Below, one piece after another: positions 1-11,304 of a stretch of DNA of 64,000 nucleotides. Positions within the stretch are counted from its first letter, which is position 1, and each line of letters starts with the position of its first letter. The stretch lies in contig JARWKL010000011.1 in the NCBI GenBank assembly GCA_029961685.1, positions 4,528,501 through 4,592,500 of the forward strand, given 5' to 3'. The stretch is from Aristolochia californica. Lineage: Eukaryota; Streptophyta; Magnoliopsida; Piperales; Aristolochiaceae. The translations under genes and the position numbers were made by a program. A model generated the notes under the pieces. The model did not search any database, had not been told where the DNA came from, and saw only the letters and a program-made list of their open reading frames with translations.

Positions 1-1233
1 CCATCTTCCAACACATATAACACGAACCAAAATAATAAACCTTGTGGAAGGACCCATGAAATAGTCATAATCCGATATAAATATTTTTTCTTAGATGCAT
101 AAGCTTCATCTTTTATGTTCACCCTTTCTTGAATATTTTGGTAACATAAACTTATCTAGAACATATGGAATAAAATACTTATTTCTTATACTTCTTCTTC
201 TTCTCCCTTCAAGCTAGGATGTAATGGCAGTGATCCTAGCTTGAACCAAATATCATAGATGCATCAATAAGCTACAATAATATATGTAGTAATAAGCCCT
301 TAAACCAACGAGAAGTGAAATATTTTTCTGATATAGCAACTCAAACAGTGACGCAAAACAAAGGGAATAAATTTGAATTTTTCAATACAACAGAATCCAA
401 GCATGACCTTTGATTCTTCCAATCCAAATCTATCTTTAAATATAGGTCAGATTGACATGAAATTTTCTCATTCTGAAACTAGACTTAAATACCTTTCATC
501 AAAGTATAACTTCTCTTCATAAAATATAATTATCAAAAGATAAATAATCTGATAGATTTCGGTCTCTGTCATCTGGCAGAACTAAACCTGTTTCTCCTTT
601 TTTTCCAACATGACAATTGACTATTCCAAGATCAATATATCCTTATAAAAAAACTCATATTAGGAATTGGTTGAATAGTTAAGAAAATAGACTTACAGAT
701 ATTTCTTTTGATATATAATTCTCCATATAAATTTTTGTTCTTGATAGCATAAAATACCTCGAAAGTTGAAGCTTTCTACTGCTGCTTGAACCTTTTTTTC
801 AATCTAACCTTCACCACTTCAAATATCGATTTCTCTTTATAGATTAATCCGATTGAAAATTGGTTGACCATGTAAGAGAATAGACGTACATATATTTCTT
901 TTGATATATAAATATCCATATAAATTCTCATTCGTGATAGCATAAAATACTTTGGAAGTTGAAGCTTTTTTTGCTGCTCGAACATCTTTCGCAATCTGAC
1001 CTTTGCTCATGCAAATATCAATTTCTCTTTGTAGATAACTCCGATTGGAAAAATTAATTTTTCCATGGAAAGTAGACTCAAATAGCTTTCCATAAATGTA
1101 TAATTTGCAATATGAAAATCATTATAGAGATAAAAAATATAAAAACCTAACAGCTGTAGGGAATAAAAAAATAACTACGAACCCTAACTGCTAAAGATGA
1201 TAGATCAGAGAAAAGAATCTCATTAGAAAGCAA
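1..1233 (-). repeat. Leader region of a non-coding LTR element (copy 1, partial)
   Basis: This stretch matches, with many small changes, the sequence next to the primer site in the copies at 12447-12621, 25588-26757 and 62757-63942. Shared landmarks are blocks such as ctacgaaccctaa and gatgatagatcag near 1175-1210. In the other copies these lead into a reverse-complemented primer site and an LTR; here the match stops near 1233 and neither follows. The short minus-strand frame at 776-994 lies inside a tandem duplication (period about 194, for example 665 and 859) and is probably not a gene. No gag or pol domain is visible, which suggests a LARD-like non-autonomous element. Confidence 0.5.
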
Positions 1234-1495
1234 GAGGACAATCTACATGAATACTTAGCTCTATCTAGATGAATGATTCAAGAGTGAAAGATTGCTCAAC
1301 CCTACTCCACTGACATCTATGTTCAAGAAAAGCAGCAGGAAGCCTTAGCAGCTGCTATTTGTTTGTCAAACATCAAGTCATATCTTGAAGTGGCTAAGAC
1401 TCAACTTCTCAACTCCTCCACACTTTCATAATTTGATGACATTAGTGAAACGTTAGTTTGTATACCATATCCTTCCTCCACCTCTCATACTGAAA
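1234..1495. other. Unresolved stretch left of the gypsy element
   Basis: About 260 bases with no assignable gene. A plus-strand frame around 1330-1490 reads like degenerate coding sequence but has stops and matches nothing I recognise. It adjoins the truncated left LTR at 1496. Confidence 0.4.
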
Positions 1496-1598
1496 CGCCC
1501 AAGTCCCATTTTTGGCCCCTAATTCCCCTGCATCTTATGTCTGAGTCAACTCACCGCGTCGCCTCTGGGTGACTAGTCCTACTATCGAGTCCACAACA
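1496..1598 (-). repeat. Truncated 3' LTR of the gypsy element
   Basis: The sequence is nearly identical to 5797-5899. It begins on the minus strand with TGTTGTGGACTC directly after a purine tract (aagggggggag on the minus strand, about 1603-1613). Similarity stops at 1496, so roughly 400 bases of the LTR are missing. Confidence 0.85.
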
Positions 1599-1654
1599 TC
1601 ACTCCCCCCCTTAAAAATGAGATTGTCCACAATCTCGAATGTGGGGTAAGCCTA

Positions 1655-2497
1655 CTAGAAAACATCAACGTCCTCCCAGGTAGCGTTGCTGGCGTCGGAG
1701 TGGGTCCACTGAACTAACACCTCCTTGCGGTGGGCATTCTGACGAGCATTTAAAATGTGGTGTGGCATGAGGGATAACTGACCTTCTTCCATGGGTGGTA
1801 GAGATGGAGTGTGTGGATGATCACTGCCCTTGACGGGCTTGAGAAAGGACACATGGAAAACATCATGGATCCGCGCTTCTGGGGGAAGGTTGAGTTTGTA
1901 GGCTACCTCACCCACCAGCTGAGAGATGGCGAATGACCCAAAATATTTGGGCGATAACTTGTGTCTGCCACTTTCCATGGATGACTATCTGTAATGCTGA
2001 AGTCGCAACCAAACCAAGTCACCAACGGGGTATTGAACATCTTTGTGGCCTTGAGCATAATACTCCTTCATTTTGACCTGGGCCTGCCACAGACGAAGGT
2101 GAATAACCACGAGCAACTGATCCATCACTATAAGTGCAGCGTCAACTGTGTCCACTCTGGTAGACTCTGGAACATATGAAAGGAGCTGAGGGGGGTCCCT
2201 GCCGTATACAACCCGGAACGGAGTCTCCTGTAAAGCCGTGTGGAATGAGGTATTGTAAGCATACTCTGCCCAAGGAATGCAGTCCACCCACTGATGTGGA
2301 CGATTGCCCACCAAACATCGGAGGTACATTTCAATGGTACGGTTGAGAACCTCTGTCTGGCCATCGAACTGAGGGTGATAGGCTGAGGAAAAATTCAACT
2401 TGGTGCCGCATAGGTGGAATAAATCACGCCAAAATTGGCTAGTGAAAATGACGTCCCTGTCACTGACAATGGACTCGGGAATGCCATGGAGCCGCAC
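1655..2497 (-). pseudogene. gypsy integrase core and chromodomain-like tail
   Basis: The 1985-2497 frame gives the integrase core: HGIPESIVSDRDVIF, FSSAYHPQFDGQTEVLNRTIE and LRCLVGNRPHQWVDCIPWAE, including D and E of the DDE triad. The 1655-1978 frame gives the C-terminal region (GEVAYKLNLPPEARIHDVFH) and a chromodomain-like end (EVLVQWTHSDASNATWED). A stop separates the two. Such chromodomains are thought to steer integration toward particular chromatin. Confidence 0.85.
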
Positions 2498-2790
2498 AAT
2501 GTGAGTAAAAAGGTTTTTGCTACGGAAGCTACGGTGTAGGGGTGTTCCACTGGAAGGAAGTGCCCATACTTAGAGAATTTGTCCACTACTACCAGAAGAA
2601 CAAACTTGCCATATGACTGCTGCGGGGATGTAGAAATACGCTGATCCAGCAGATATTTCAAACTATAATGGTCAGTGAGGATGGTAAAATACCTCCCCCA
2701 TAAATAAGGGCGCCAGTGGCGCACCGCCTTTGCTAGACCAATCAATTCTCGTTCATAGGCGGCCAGTTTATGTTGGTGTAGCGGAAGTTT
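2395..2790 (-). pseudogene. gypsy RNase H joined to integrase by a deletion
   Basis: The frame starts with RNase H sequence (LIGLAKAVRHWRPYLWG, LTDHYSLKYLLDQR). Within a few residues after STSPQQ it passes directly into the integrase catalytic core (VVVDKFSKYGHFLP). In intact chromoviruses the rest of RNase H, a connection and the HHCC zinc-binding domain of integrase lie between these points; all are absent. The join near 2612-2625 therefore marks an internal deletion of several hundred bases. Confidence 0.75.
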
Positions 2791-3852
2791 TCAGCTGAAA
2801 TAGGCGATAGGGTGGTTGGCTTGTAGTAGAACCGCTCCTATGCCGCCACCTGAGGCATCACATTCAACGACAAACATTTCCCAAAAATCGATTAGCCGTA
2901 ATACCGGGGCAGTCGCCAGTGTTTTTTTCAGATTCTGAAAGGCGATGGTGGTCTCATCATTCCACTGGAAGGAGTTTCTATGCAGTAGATTGGTCAATAG
3001 TGCGGCGAGGGCTGCATAGTCCTGAATGAATTTGCGGTAATAGCCCGCTAAGCCCAGAAAACCCCGCAAAGCTGAAATGGTGCTCGGTACTGGCCACTGG
3101 GTAACAGCTGCAATTTTGTCTTGGTCCACTGTAACCCCGACTGTTGTAATAAGGTGCCCCAAATAAGTAACATCTTGGCTCCCAAAGGTACACTTTGTTC
3201 TCTTTAAATAAAGACGGTGAGCTCGCATAAGTTGAAAAACCTTTTGGAGGTGTTGCAAATGTTCTGGCTAGGACTTGCCGAATATGAGAATGTCATAAAA
3301 AAATACAAGAACAAATTTCTGGAGATAATCAGTAAATACCTCGTTCATCAATGCTTGAAATGTGGAGGGGGCGTTAGATAGGCCGAATGGCATGACAAGA
3401 AACTCGAAGTGCCCGTGATGAGTACGAAAGACTGTTTTTTGAATATCCGGACTTGATGATACCCCGAATGCAAATCTAACTTTGTAAAAAATTGGGCCCC
3501 AAATAATTCATCTAACAATTCGTCAACCACCGGAATAGGGAATTTGTCCTTGAACGTTTTAGAATTGAGTTCTCTGTAATCCACGCAAAAATCTCCAAGT
3601 CTGATCATGTTTCTTGACAAGGAGGACTGGGGATGAAAAAGGAGACGTACTCCTCCTGATGATTCCATGTTCTAGCTTAAGCTTACATTGTCGCTCAATT
3701 TTATCTTTCTGTGAATGAGGGTAGCAATAGGGCCTCACTACTACCACCTCAGAGCTTGCCTTCAAACAAATCTTGTGGTCACATCTTCGCAATGGAGGAA
3801 GTTTCGTAGGTTCCTGGAAAACATCAGAATAGTCCTCCAGTAAATCTTCCAA
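2791..3852 (-). pseudogene. gypsy reverse transcriptase, broken
   Basis: Three overlapping open pieces (3559-3852, 3348-3668, 2791-3258) cover the RT domain in two or more frames. They include RPYCYPHSQKDKIE, the FCVDYRELNSKT and [13 protein letters not shown] blocks, the [11 protein letters not shown] motif, and the thumb/connection part with GHLITTVGVTVDQDKI and LRGFLGLAGYYRKFI. The catalytic aspartate block between 3258 and 3348 carries a stop. RT copies element RNA into cDNA, starting from the tRNA-Met primer. Frame changes at about 3300-3560 show the gene is dead. Confidence 0.85.
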
Positions 3853-4369
3853 TGACGCTGTCTAGGGGGGTTGTTTCTGGAGTAGATGCAATTGCGGTTG
3901 AAAATTGGATTTGCGCCCCTATAACTGTAATTGTTTGTTTGCCCACTCAAACGTCATAGTTAATGCAGCGAAGTCCCACTAGATTGGTCCCAAGGTTTGC
4001 AACCACTTAATGCCAAGAACCATATCAAAGCCAACTAATGGAATAATCAGAAATTCTGCTTCAAACTAAGTACCTTCCACAGGCCTTGCTGATTCCTTAA
4101 CTCGGAAGTTTCTCCCCATTGGCCACTGACACGGAGGCCACAGGGTGAGGCTGCACGTGCAATTGTAATTGCTGGGCTGCACTGCTGCTAATGAAGTTAT
4201 GGGTACTCCCGGAATCAACCAAACTAAGGAGAGGTTGATCATTGATGATGACGCACAACTACATAGTTTTAGTAGATTGGCCTGTTATTGCGTAAAGTGA
4301 AATTTCAGGTTCCAGTTCTTCCTCTACTAGCTCTGTGGGAATGGGCTCTTCCTCTTCATTTTTGTCCAC

Positions 4370-4945
4370 TTACAACCAGAATAGTTTCTGGCATGGATGC
4401 CCAAAAGTATACTTCTCATCACAGTTATAACACAACCCTTGTGATCTGCGCTCTTCCGTTTCTGTTCTAGACAATGTTTTTATAAATCCGGGTGTAGACT
4501 GAGCAGCCTTAGGCACTGGAGAAGAGCCTGCAATGGTACTGGATCGCCATGTGCTGCTAGGGCCCGACTTGTTGTTTGCCCAAGGTCTACGATTCAGAAT
4601 TTTCTGTTTGGCCTCTAGAGTGCGGGCTAAGTTCACTGCTCGGGCAAAATCAGAGGGAGCAAGGAGCTCAACCTCCAACCTTAGTGATTTTGATAAACCA
4701 GCAGTAAATAACCCCACCTGTTGGTCCACCTGGACTATCTTACTGGCTCTAGCCAATTTTTCCTGAAATGCCTTCTGATACTGCTCTACTGTGCTGGTCT
4801 GACGTAGCAGGACTAGGTCCCCTAATGGATTACTCTGAGCAGGCGGTCCAAATCGAATCGTGCATGATTCCTTAAATTCCTCCCAGTCGATGTTTAGATT
4901 TTCCATTTCGAGTTGGTGGCCCCATAGCTGGGCTTCATCGAGCAT
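4370..4945 (-). pseudogene. gypsy gag (capsid-nucleocapsid part)
   Basis: An open frame of 191 codons gives the C-terminal two thirds of a retrotransposon Gag. A helical region (LWGHQLE ... LLRQTSTVEQYQKAF) typical of the plant gypsy capsid is followed by a basic linker and a CCHC zinc knuckle, CYNCDEKYTFGHPC, near residues 172-185. The N-terminal part continues to about 5380 in other frames with several stops. Gag packages element RNA in cytoplasmic particles. The frame runs past the knuckle only a few residues before a stop, and the protease region (about 3950-4290) is not open. Confidence 0.8.
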
Positions 4946-5380
4946 ATGGAATGTGGCTATTCGAACCTTCTCCGTTGCCGCCGTTCTTTGATGGGAGAAA
5001 AAATTTTTCGCATCTATATAACCAAATTAAGGGGTCCTCGGATCCCTTGAACATAGGAAAATCCAACTTAGTGTACCTAGGGATGGTCCCACCACCAGAA
5101 CCCTAGTTAACACCATTTTCTGTGTGATCACTTCGACCCATACAGTGGTCTCCCTGCCTTGCCGCAGGGCTCATCCTATCTTCTCGAGGAGTAGGGTTTC
5201 TTACCCCAATAACTCATCAAGTTTTTCAGAAATCTGTTGGATTTGAGCATTTACCTGAGACCCTTTGTTGTCCATCAAAATTGCCAGACGTCCCTCGATT
5301 TTGTCCTGACTCGCTTAAATCATGCCTCTGACGGTAGATACCCAATTTTCGCTATTCGAAGGTTCTCCCATTTCGGCCTA

Positions 5381-5391
5381 CTCTGATACCA
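5381..5391 (-). promoter_or_regulatory. Primer binding site (tRNA-iMet type)
   Basis: The minus strand reads TGGTATCAGAG three bases after the LTR end. This is the usual primer site complementary to initiator tRNA-Met in plant LTR retrotransposons. Confidence 0.85.
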
Positions 5392-5394
5392 AGT

Positions 5395-5899
5395 TGTTGT
5401 GTGCCCGGACCATAGAACGAGTTACACGACGGATGGAGGGATCACCTTGCCATTTCTGAGTCGAATTTGGTCATCGAGACCTCTCGGGACAACCTATGGT
5501 GTCGATTTGAGGGAGATGAAGACCGGGAAGGGTTTACGGAAAATCAAAAGCGATTACGGAAGAAAAACGCAGCCAGAGGATGCCGGAAGAGAGATTAGGG
5601 CTCGTCGTCAGGAGCCGTCACCGGGGGTTCCAGGGGAACGCTGACCCTGGTTCGAAAGGGAGAACTCAAATCCCGATTAATTTCTTCCCCTTTCATTCGT
5701 TCCACGGACCTTACGTTAAGTCCGAAAATTCAAATTATTACAATGTTGCCCTAAGGCTTCCATATGCGTGACTGAAATGAATTTAAATTATAATTACGCC
5801 CAAGTCCCTTTTTTGGCCCCTAATTCCCCTGCATCTTATGTCTGAGTCAACTCACTGCGTCGCCTCTGGGTGACCCGTCCTGCTATCGAGTCCACAACA
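5395..5899 (-). repeat. 5' LTR of the gypsy element
   Basis: The 505-base LTR has perfect terminal inversion (TGTTGTG...CACAACA). Its lower edge sits three bases from the primer site at 5381-5391. The last roughly 100 bases (about 5797-5899) match 1496-1598 almost exactly, which identifies the truncated partner LTR. Confidence 0.88.
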
Positions 5900-7257
5900 C
5901 AGTACAAAGCTCGCCTCTTAGCTCTGGGAAACATGCAGGAATATGGAATTGATTATTAGGATACATTTTCTCCAGTTGCCTAGAGGACCACGATTCACAC
6001 TATTTTAGCTATTGCTACTTCACAATCCTGACATCCGCATAAAATGGAGGTGATGCATTTCTGCATGGTGATTTATAATAAGATATCTACATGAAGTTTC
6101 CCTCTCATTTGACTACTTCTTCTCCTCATGATGTCTACAAGCTACGTCGTCGTCTGTATGGGCTTAAGCAAGCTCTCTGGGCTTGGTTTGAGAAGTTTCG
6201 CGGTACACTTCTTCTCCACCGCTTTACACAAAGCCATTATGACTCTTCTCTATTCTTTCACAAGTCAGCATCGGGCATAGTCCTTCTCTTGGTCTATGTG
6301 GATGATATTATCCTTACTAACACTGACTCTAGTCTGATTACTAAGCTCCAGCGGCTTCTGCATTCGATCTTCCATATGAAAGATCTTGGGTAGCTCATGT
6401 ACTTCTTAGGACTAGAAGTACATCATCGAGTCAAAGGTATTTTCCTAAATCAACACAAGTATACCCAAGATATTATTACCTTAGCTGGTTTGACAAACAC
6501 TTCTTCTATTGCTACTTCTATGGAAGTGAATGTGAAATACCGGAAAGATGAAGGGGACCTTCTTGATGATCCTTCTCTCTATCGGTGTTTAGTTTGGAGT
6601 CTCATCTACTTGACCACGACACGCCCAAATATCTCCTATGCCTTTCAACAGGTCAGTCAATTTATGTATTCTCCTGGCATCTTCATCTTGCTGCAGTCTC
6701 ACGCATAATTCGTTATCTTCGAGGTTCTCCTACTTGTGGGTTATTCTTTCCTACCGGCTCGCCTTTTCAACTTGTTGCCTACAGTGATGTTGATTAGGTT
6801 GAATGCCCCAATATCCGTCGCTCTACTACAAGTAGATGTATGTTTTTAGGGGGTGCCTTGATTTCTTGGAAATGTAAGAAACAAGATCGTGTGTCCAAGT
6901 CATCTATTGAGGCAGATTATTGAGCCATGTCTACTGCGTGTTCTGAAATTATATGGTTCTACAGTCTCCTTGCAAAACTTGAGTTTCCTTAAGACCACTT
7001 CGATGCCTCTTCAAACGGATGACACTAGTGCTATTTAGATTACTAACAATCATTTTTCCATGGATGCACCAAGCACATTGAGGTTGATTGTCATTCTATC
7101 TGCGACACCCAGGAGCATCGAGTGATATCTCTTAGTCACATCTCTGCGGATCTCCAAGTGGCTGATGTCTTCACCAAAGCCATGACTCAACACCGTCATA
7201 ATTTTTTGGTTGGCAAATTCTTGCTGGTTGACTTACCCACATCATTTTGAGGGGGGA
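5900..7257 (+). pseudogene. Ty1/copia reverse transcriptase and RNase H remnant
   Basis: The plus strand reads YKARLLALGNMQEYGIDY, then after stops YKLRRRLYGLKQALWAW, the catalytic LLVYVDDIILT, FLGLEVHH, NQHKYTQDIITLAGL, TRPNISYAFQQVSQFM, and finally RNase H traces (ISWKCKKQDRVSKSS). The whole pol 3' half is present, with at least half a dozen stops or frameshifts. Everything upstream of the KARL block is missing; a gypsy element abuts that point. It is closely similar in protein sequence to the element at 59711-62459, but its LTR is different. Confidence 0.88.
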
Positions 7258-7703
7258 TGTTACCATATTTTTGAATTTATATTAATGTTAGTTGTTTAGA
7301 TAATTACATGTATATAGGTTAATACGTTATATGGGTTAGATTGTAATTAAGCCCATGGGCTATCTTGTTTAACCTAAACCTAATTCCATGTTTAAATAGA
7401 GAACGGAAAAGGGGAAGGGAGACTCCCCGATTTCACAAACTTCTCTTGCATATCGGTGGTCGTCATTCTCAGAGCTTGGAGCTCTCAATTGTGGGAGTTC
7501 CATGACCTTATCAAGTATATTCTCTTGATCATTGCTGCTTCCGCCAGCAATTATAATTCTTTTGAAAGATTTAGAGTTGAGAGCTCTTTATTTTGGCTGC
7601 TCACAACAGCACCTCTTGGTGGAAATAGTTGGTTGTTGCTGCTTTCTTCAGCAACTCAATTTGGTTGTTCCAATAGCCTATCTTGGGATAAACATTATTG
7701 ACA
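7258..7703 (+). repeat. 3' LTR of the 5.9-7.3 kb copia remnant
   Basis: It begins with TGTTACCATA immediately after the purine tract ttgaggggggatg and ends near ...ttgaca, giving about 446 bases with TG...CA ends. The right end is defined because the HPAT-derived repeat starts at 7704: the same aaattgtactgcctacgcat text occurs again at about 14968. Confidence 0.7.
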
Positions 7704-8980
7704 AATTGTACTGCCTACGCATAGTTAGAACCTAACTTATTTATGCAAGCTTTTCAGCGAGATAAAGTTCAGCAGGACGTTGACATTGAAACCAACACTC
7801 TTCAATATCCCCAAGGCCATTAACTTTGCAAGCAGTAATAAGAAACAAAAGGCTCAGTTGATCTATTAAAATTCAGGTACTTGTATTTGTCAAATGTGTT
7901 GTAATCACTGTGTAAACATGGCGAAACTCTAAATTTTCAATAATCTCACATATTGTATAAACCTCCATTAAAGTAGATAAATCAATTATCTGAGCTAACT
8001 TGACTTCGTAGAGAGAAAGAGGGTCGAGCTTCTTATTTGGATGACTCTCTCCAAAAACCAAATCCATAACCCAAATTTTCCTCCTCTCACTTTCATCATC
8101 GTTTTTCCTCCTGGAAAGTTGTTAACCTGTGGTTCGTTTACACAAAGACTATCTTGTGACATTTCATTATGTAGTAAATAGCTTGTAATAATTATATGAT
8201 TACAGATTTTCCATCAATTGTTCTGTTCTCTTGTATTTAAAATTTATAATTAATTTTCATGAGCTGGTTTATTTCCAAAGAATTTGTCATTTTGGGCACT
8301 CGATGCCATTCGTATTTTGCAAATTAAATTGAAATTTTTAGTGGTAGCCCTGCTATTTCAAGTATTCATCCTTTTTTTTTCTGGTTGGATCCACCATAAG
8401 TGAGAATATGTTTCTTATTGGACAGGTCACACTTGAGAAGATGGTTAATGAGGCCACAACTAATATTCCTAATTGGGATAATGAAAGATAGTGGGAGGTG
8501 AAAAATGTAGATGCCGATATCATTTGAAAATTTTCCATAATAGATTCATCAAAAGATAGTCCTTGTGTAAATCAACCACATGTTAACAGCTTCCAGGAGG
8601 TAAAATGGGGATGGAATTTAGGGGAAGAAAATTTGGCTTTTGGATTTGGTTTTTGGCGACTATCATCCAAATAAGGGGCTCGACCCTCTTTATCTCTATG
8701 AAGTCAAGTTAGCTTAGATAATTGACTTTTCTACTTCAATGCAGGTTTATACAATATGTGAGACTATTGAAAATTTAGAGTTTAGTTAGGTCTAAACAGT
8801 AGTTACAACACAATTGAGAAATACAAATACCAGGATTTTAATAGTTCAACTTACCCTTTAGTTTCTTATTACTGCTTGCTAAGTTATTTTGCGGCCTTCA
8901 GGATATTGAAGAGTGTTGGTTTCAATGTCAACGTCCTGCTGAACTTATCTCGTTGAAAAGCTTGCATAAAAAAGTTACTT
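7704..8980. repeat. HPAT 3'-end repeat, unit U1 (exon copy on plus strand)
   Basis: The unit is built as: inverted distal 3' UTR arm (7704-8155), HPAT intron-7 tail (8156-8425), a copy of HPAT exon 8 on the plus strand (8426-8491), then 3' UTR (8492-8980). The exon copy keeps the ttggacag acceptor, all 22 codons and the TAG stop, with changes such as VTLEKMV and NWDNER. The two UTR arms (7737-8155 and 8552-8978) are inverted copies of each other. The source sequence is the native 3' end at 14985-15833. Confidence 0.8.
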
Positions 8981-9062
8981 CTTTTTACTAAATAACTTAT
9001 CTCATTGAAAAGCTTGTGTAAATAATTTATCTCTTCTTTTTAATTCTTCCTTATTACTTCTT

Positions 9063-10303
9063 CTTATTTATACAAGTTTTTCAATGAGATATGTTTAGCA
9101 GGACGTTGACATTGAAACCAACACTCTTCAATAGCCTGAAAGCCGCAAAATAACTTAACAAGCAGTAATAAGAAAACAAAGGGTAAGTTGATCTATTAAA
9201 ATTCTGGTATTTGTATTTGTCAAATGTGTTGTAACTACTGTTTAGACCTAACTAAACTCTAAATTTCCAATAGTCTCACATACTGTACAAACCTCCATTG
9301 AAGTAGAAAAATCAATTATATGAGCTAACTTGACTTCATAGAAATAAAGAGGGTCGAGCCCCTTATTTGGATGACAATCACTAAAACAAAAGCCAAAAGC
9401 CAAATTTTCCTCCCCTAAATTTCATCCCCATTTTACATCCTGGAAGCTGTTAACCTGTGGTTTGTTTACACAAGGACTATCTTTTGATGAATCTATTATG
9501 GAAAATTTCCAAATGATATCGGCATCTACATTTTTCAGCTCCCACTATCTTTCATCATCCCAATTATGATTTTATTAGTCGTGGCCTCATTAACCATCTT
9601 CACAAGTGTGACCTGTCCAATAAGAAACAAATTCTCACTTATGGTGGATCCAAACAGAAAATAAAAAGGATGAATACTTGAAAAAGTAGGGTTACCACTA
9701 CAAATTTCCATTTGATTTGGAAAATACGAATGGCATCGAGTGCCTAAAAATGACAAATTCTTTGAAAATAAACCAACTCATGAAAATTTATTATAAATTT
9801 TTAATAGCAGAGAACATAACAATTGATGGAAAATCTCTAATCATATAATTATTACAAGCTATTTACTGCATAATGAAATGTTGCAAGATAGTCCTTGTGT
9901 AAACAAACCACAGGTTAACAACTTTCCAGGAGGAAAAACGACGATGAAAGTGAGAGGAGGAAAATTTGGCTTATGGATTTGGTTTTTGGTGACAATCATC
10001 CAAATAAGGAGCTCGACCCTCTTTCTCTCTATGAAGTCAAGTTAGCTCATATAATTGATTTATCTACTTTAATGGAGGTTTGTACAGTATGTAAGATTAT
10101 TGGAAATTTACTGTTTCGCCATGTCTAAACAGTGATTACAACACATTTGACAAATACAAATACCAGAATTTTAATAGATCAACTTCGCCTTTTGTTTCTT
10201 ATTACTGCTTGCAAAGTTAATGGCCTTCAGGATATTGAAGAGTGTTGGTTTCAAAGTCAATGTCCTGCTGAACTTATCTCGTTGAAAAACATGCATAAAT
10301 AAG
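9063..10303. repeat. HPAT 3'-end repeat, unit U2 (exon copy on minus strand)
   Basis: This is the reverse complement of U1: UTR (9063-9544), exon-8 copy on the minus strand (9612 down to 9545), intron tail (to about 9884), then an inverted distal UTR arm (9885-10303). The exon copy is 68 bases instead of 66 because of a small insertion in the codons for NIPNWD, so its frame is broken. The spacers on each side (8981-9062 and 10304-10386) are reverse complements of each other. Confidence 0.8.
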
Positions 10304-10386
10304 AAGTAATAAGGAAGAAGTAAAAAGAAGAGATAAGTCATTTACGCAAGCTTTTCAATGAGATAAGTTATTTAGTAAAAAGAAGT

Positions 10387-11304
10387 AACTTATTTATGCA
10401 AGCTTCTCAACGAGATAAGTTCAGCAGGACGTTGACATTGAAACCAACATTCTTCAATATCCTGAAGGCCGTAAAATAACTTAGCAAGCAGTGATAAGAA
10501 ACAAAAGGATAAGTTGATCTATTAAAATTCCGGTATTTGTATTTGTCAAATGTGTTGTAACTACTATTTAGGTCTGACTAAACTCTAAATTTTCAATTGT
10601 CTCACATACTGTACAAACCTCCAATGAAGTAGAAAATCAATTATATGAGCTAACTTGACTTCATAGAGATAAAGAGGATTGAACCCCTTATTTGGATGAC
10701 AGTCACCAAAAACCAAACTTTCCTCCGCTAAATTCCATCCCCATTTTACCTCCTGGAAGCTGTTAACCTGTGGTTCGTTCACACAAGGACTATCTGTTGA
10801 TGTATCTATTATGGAAAATTTTCAAATGATATCGGCATCTACATTTTTCACCTCCCACTATCTTTCATCGTCCCAATTAGGAATATTAGTCGTGGCTTCA
10901 TTAACCATCTTCACAAGTGTGACCTATCTAATAAGAAACAAATTCTCACTTATGGTGGATCCAACTAGAAAATAAAAAGGATGATTACTTGAAAAAGCAG
11001 GGTTATCGCTAAAAATTTCCATTTGATTTGCAAAATACAAATGGCATCAAGTGCCCAAAAATGACAAATTCTTTGGAAATAAACCAGCTCATGAAAATTT
11101 ATTATAAATTTTAAATAGTAGAGAACAGAACAATTTATGAAAAATCTGTAATCATATAATTATTACAAGCTATTTACTGAATAATGAAATGTGACAAGAT
11201 AGTCCTTGTGTAAACAAACCACAGGTTAACAACTTTCTAGGAGGAAAAACAACGATGAAAGTGAGAGGTGGAAAATTTGGCTTATGGATTTGTTTTTTGG
11301 TGAT
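10387..11304. repeat. HPAT 3'-end repeat, unit U3 (exon copy on minus strand, truncated)
   Basis: 3' UTR (10387-10857), an intact exon-8 copy on the minus strand (10923 down to 10858: 22 codons, TAG stop, VTLVKMVNEATTN), intron tail to about 11195, then the start of an inverted UTR arm cut at about 11304 by LINE sequence. It lies on the same strand as HPAT, 4.6 kb beyond the native last exon. The acceptor reads ttagatag instead of ttggacag but keeps AG. Confidence 0.8.

Larger units (their letters stand above)
1496..5899 (-). mobile_element. Ty3/gypsy chromovirus-type LTR retrotransposon, decayed
   Basis: Reading down the minus strand the order is: 5' LTR (5395-5899), tRNA-Met primer site (5381-5391), gag with a CCHC knuckle, protease region, reverse transcriptase, RNase H, integrase, a chromodomain-like tail, a purine tract (about 1599-1618) and a 3' LTR cut off at 1496. 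Gag-pol order with integrase last and a chromodomain-like end is the Ty3/gypsy chromovirus plan. Every coding block has stops, frameshifts or deletions, so it cannot be autonomous. Its right LTR abuts copia pol sequence that starts at 5900, which suggests insertion into that copia element. The truncated left end prevents a target-duplication test. Confidence 0.9.

Noticed and set aside
7737..10303. Reading U1 and U2 as ordinary Mutator-like elements with 415-base terminal inverted repeats that captured an HPAT exon
   Set aside because: The inverted arms are HPAT 3' UTR sequence themselves and I see no target duplications of 8-11 bases or transposase. Fold-back duplication explains the data more simply, though a transposon origin is not excluded.
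10585..10782. Protein-like frame downstream of the exon-8 stop (also 7873-8067, 14098-14292)
   Set aside because: It recurs only because the UTR is repeated, lies after the stop codon, and is broken in some units. Treated as 3' UTR.
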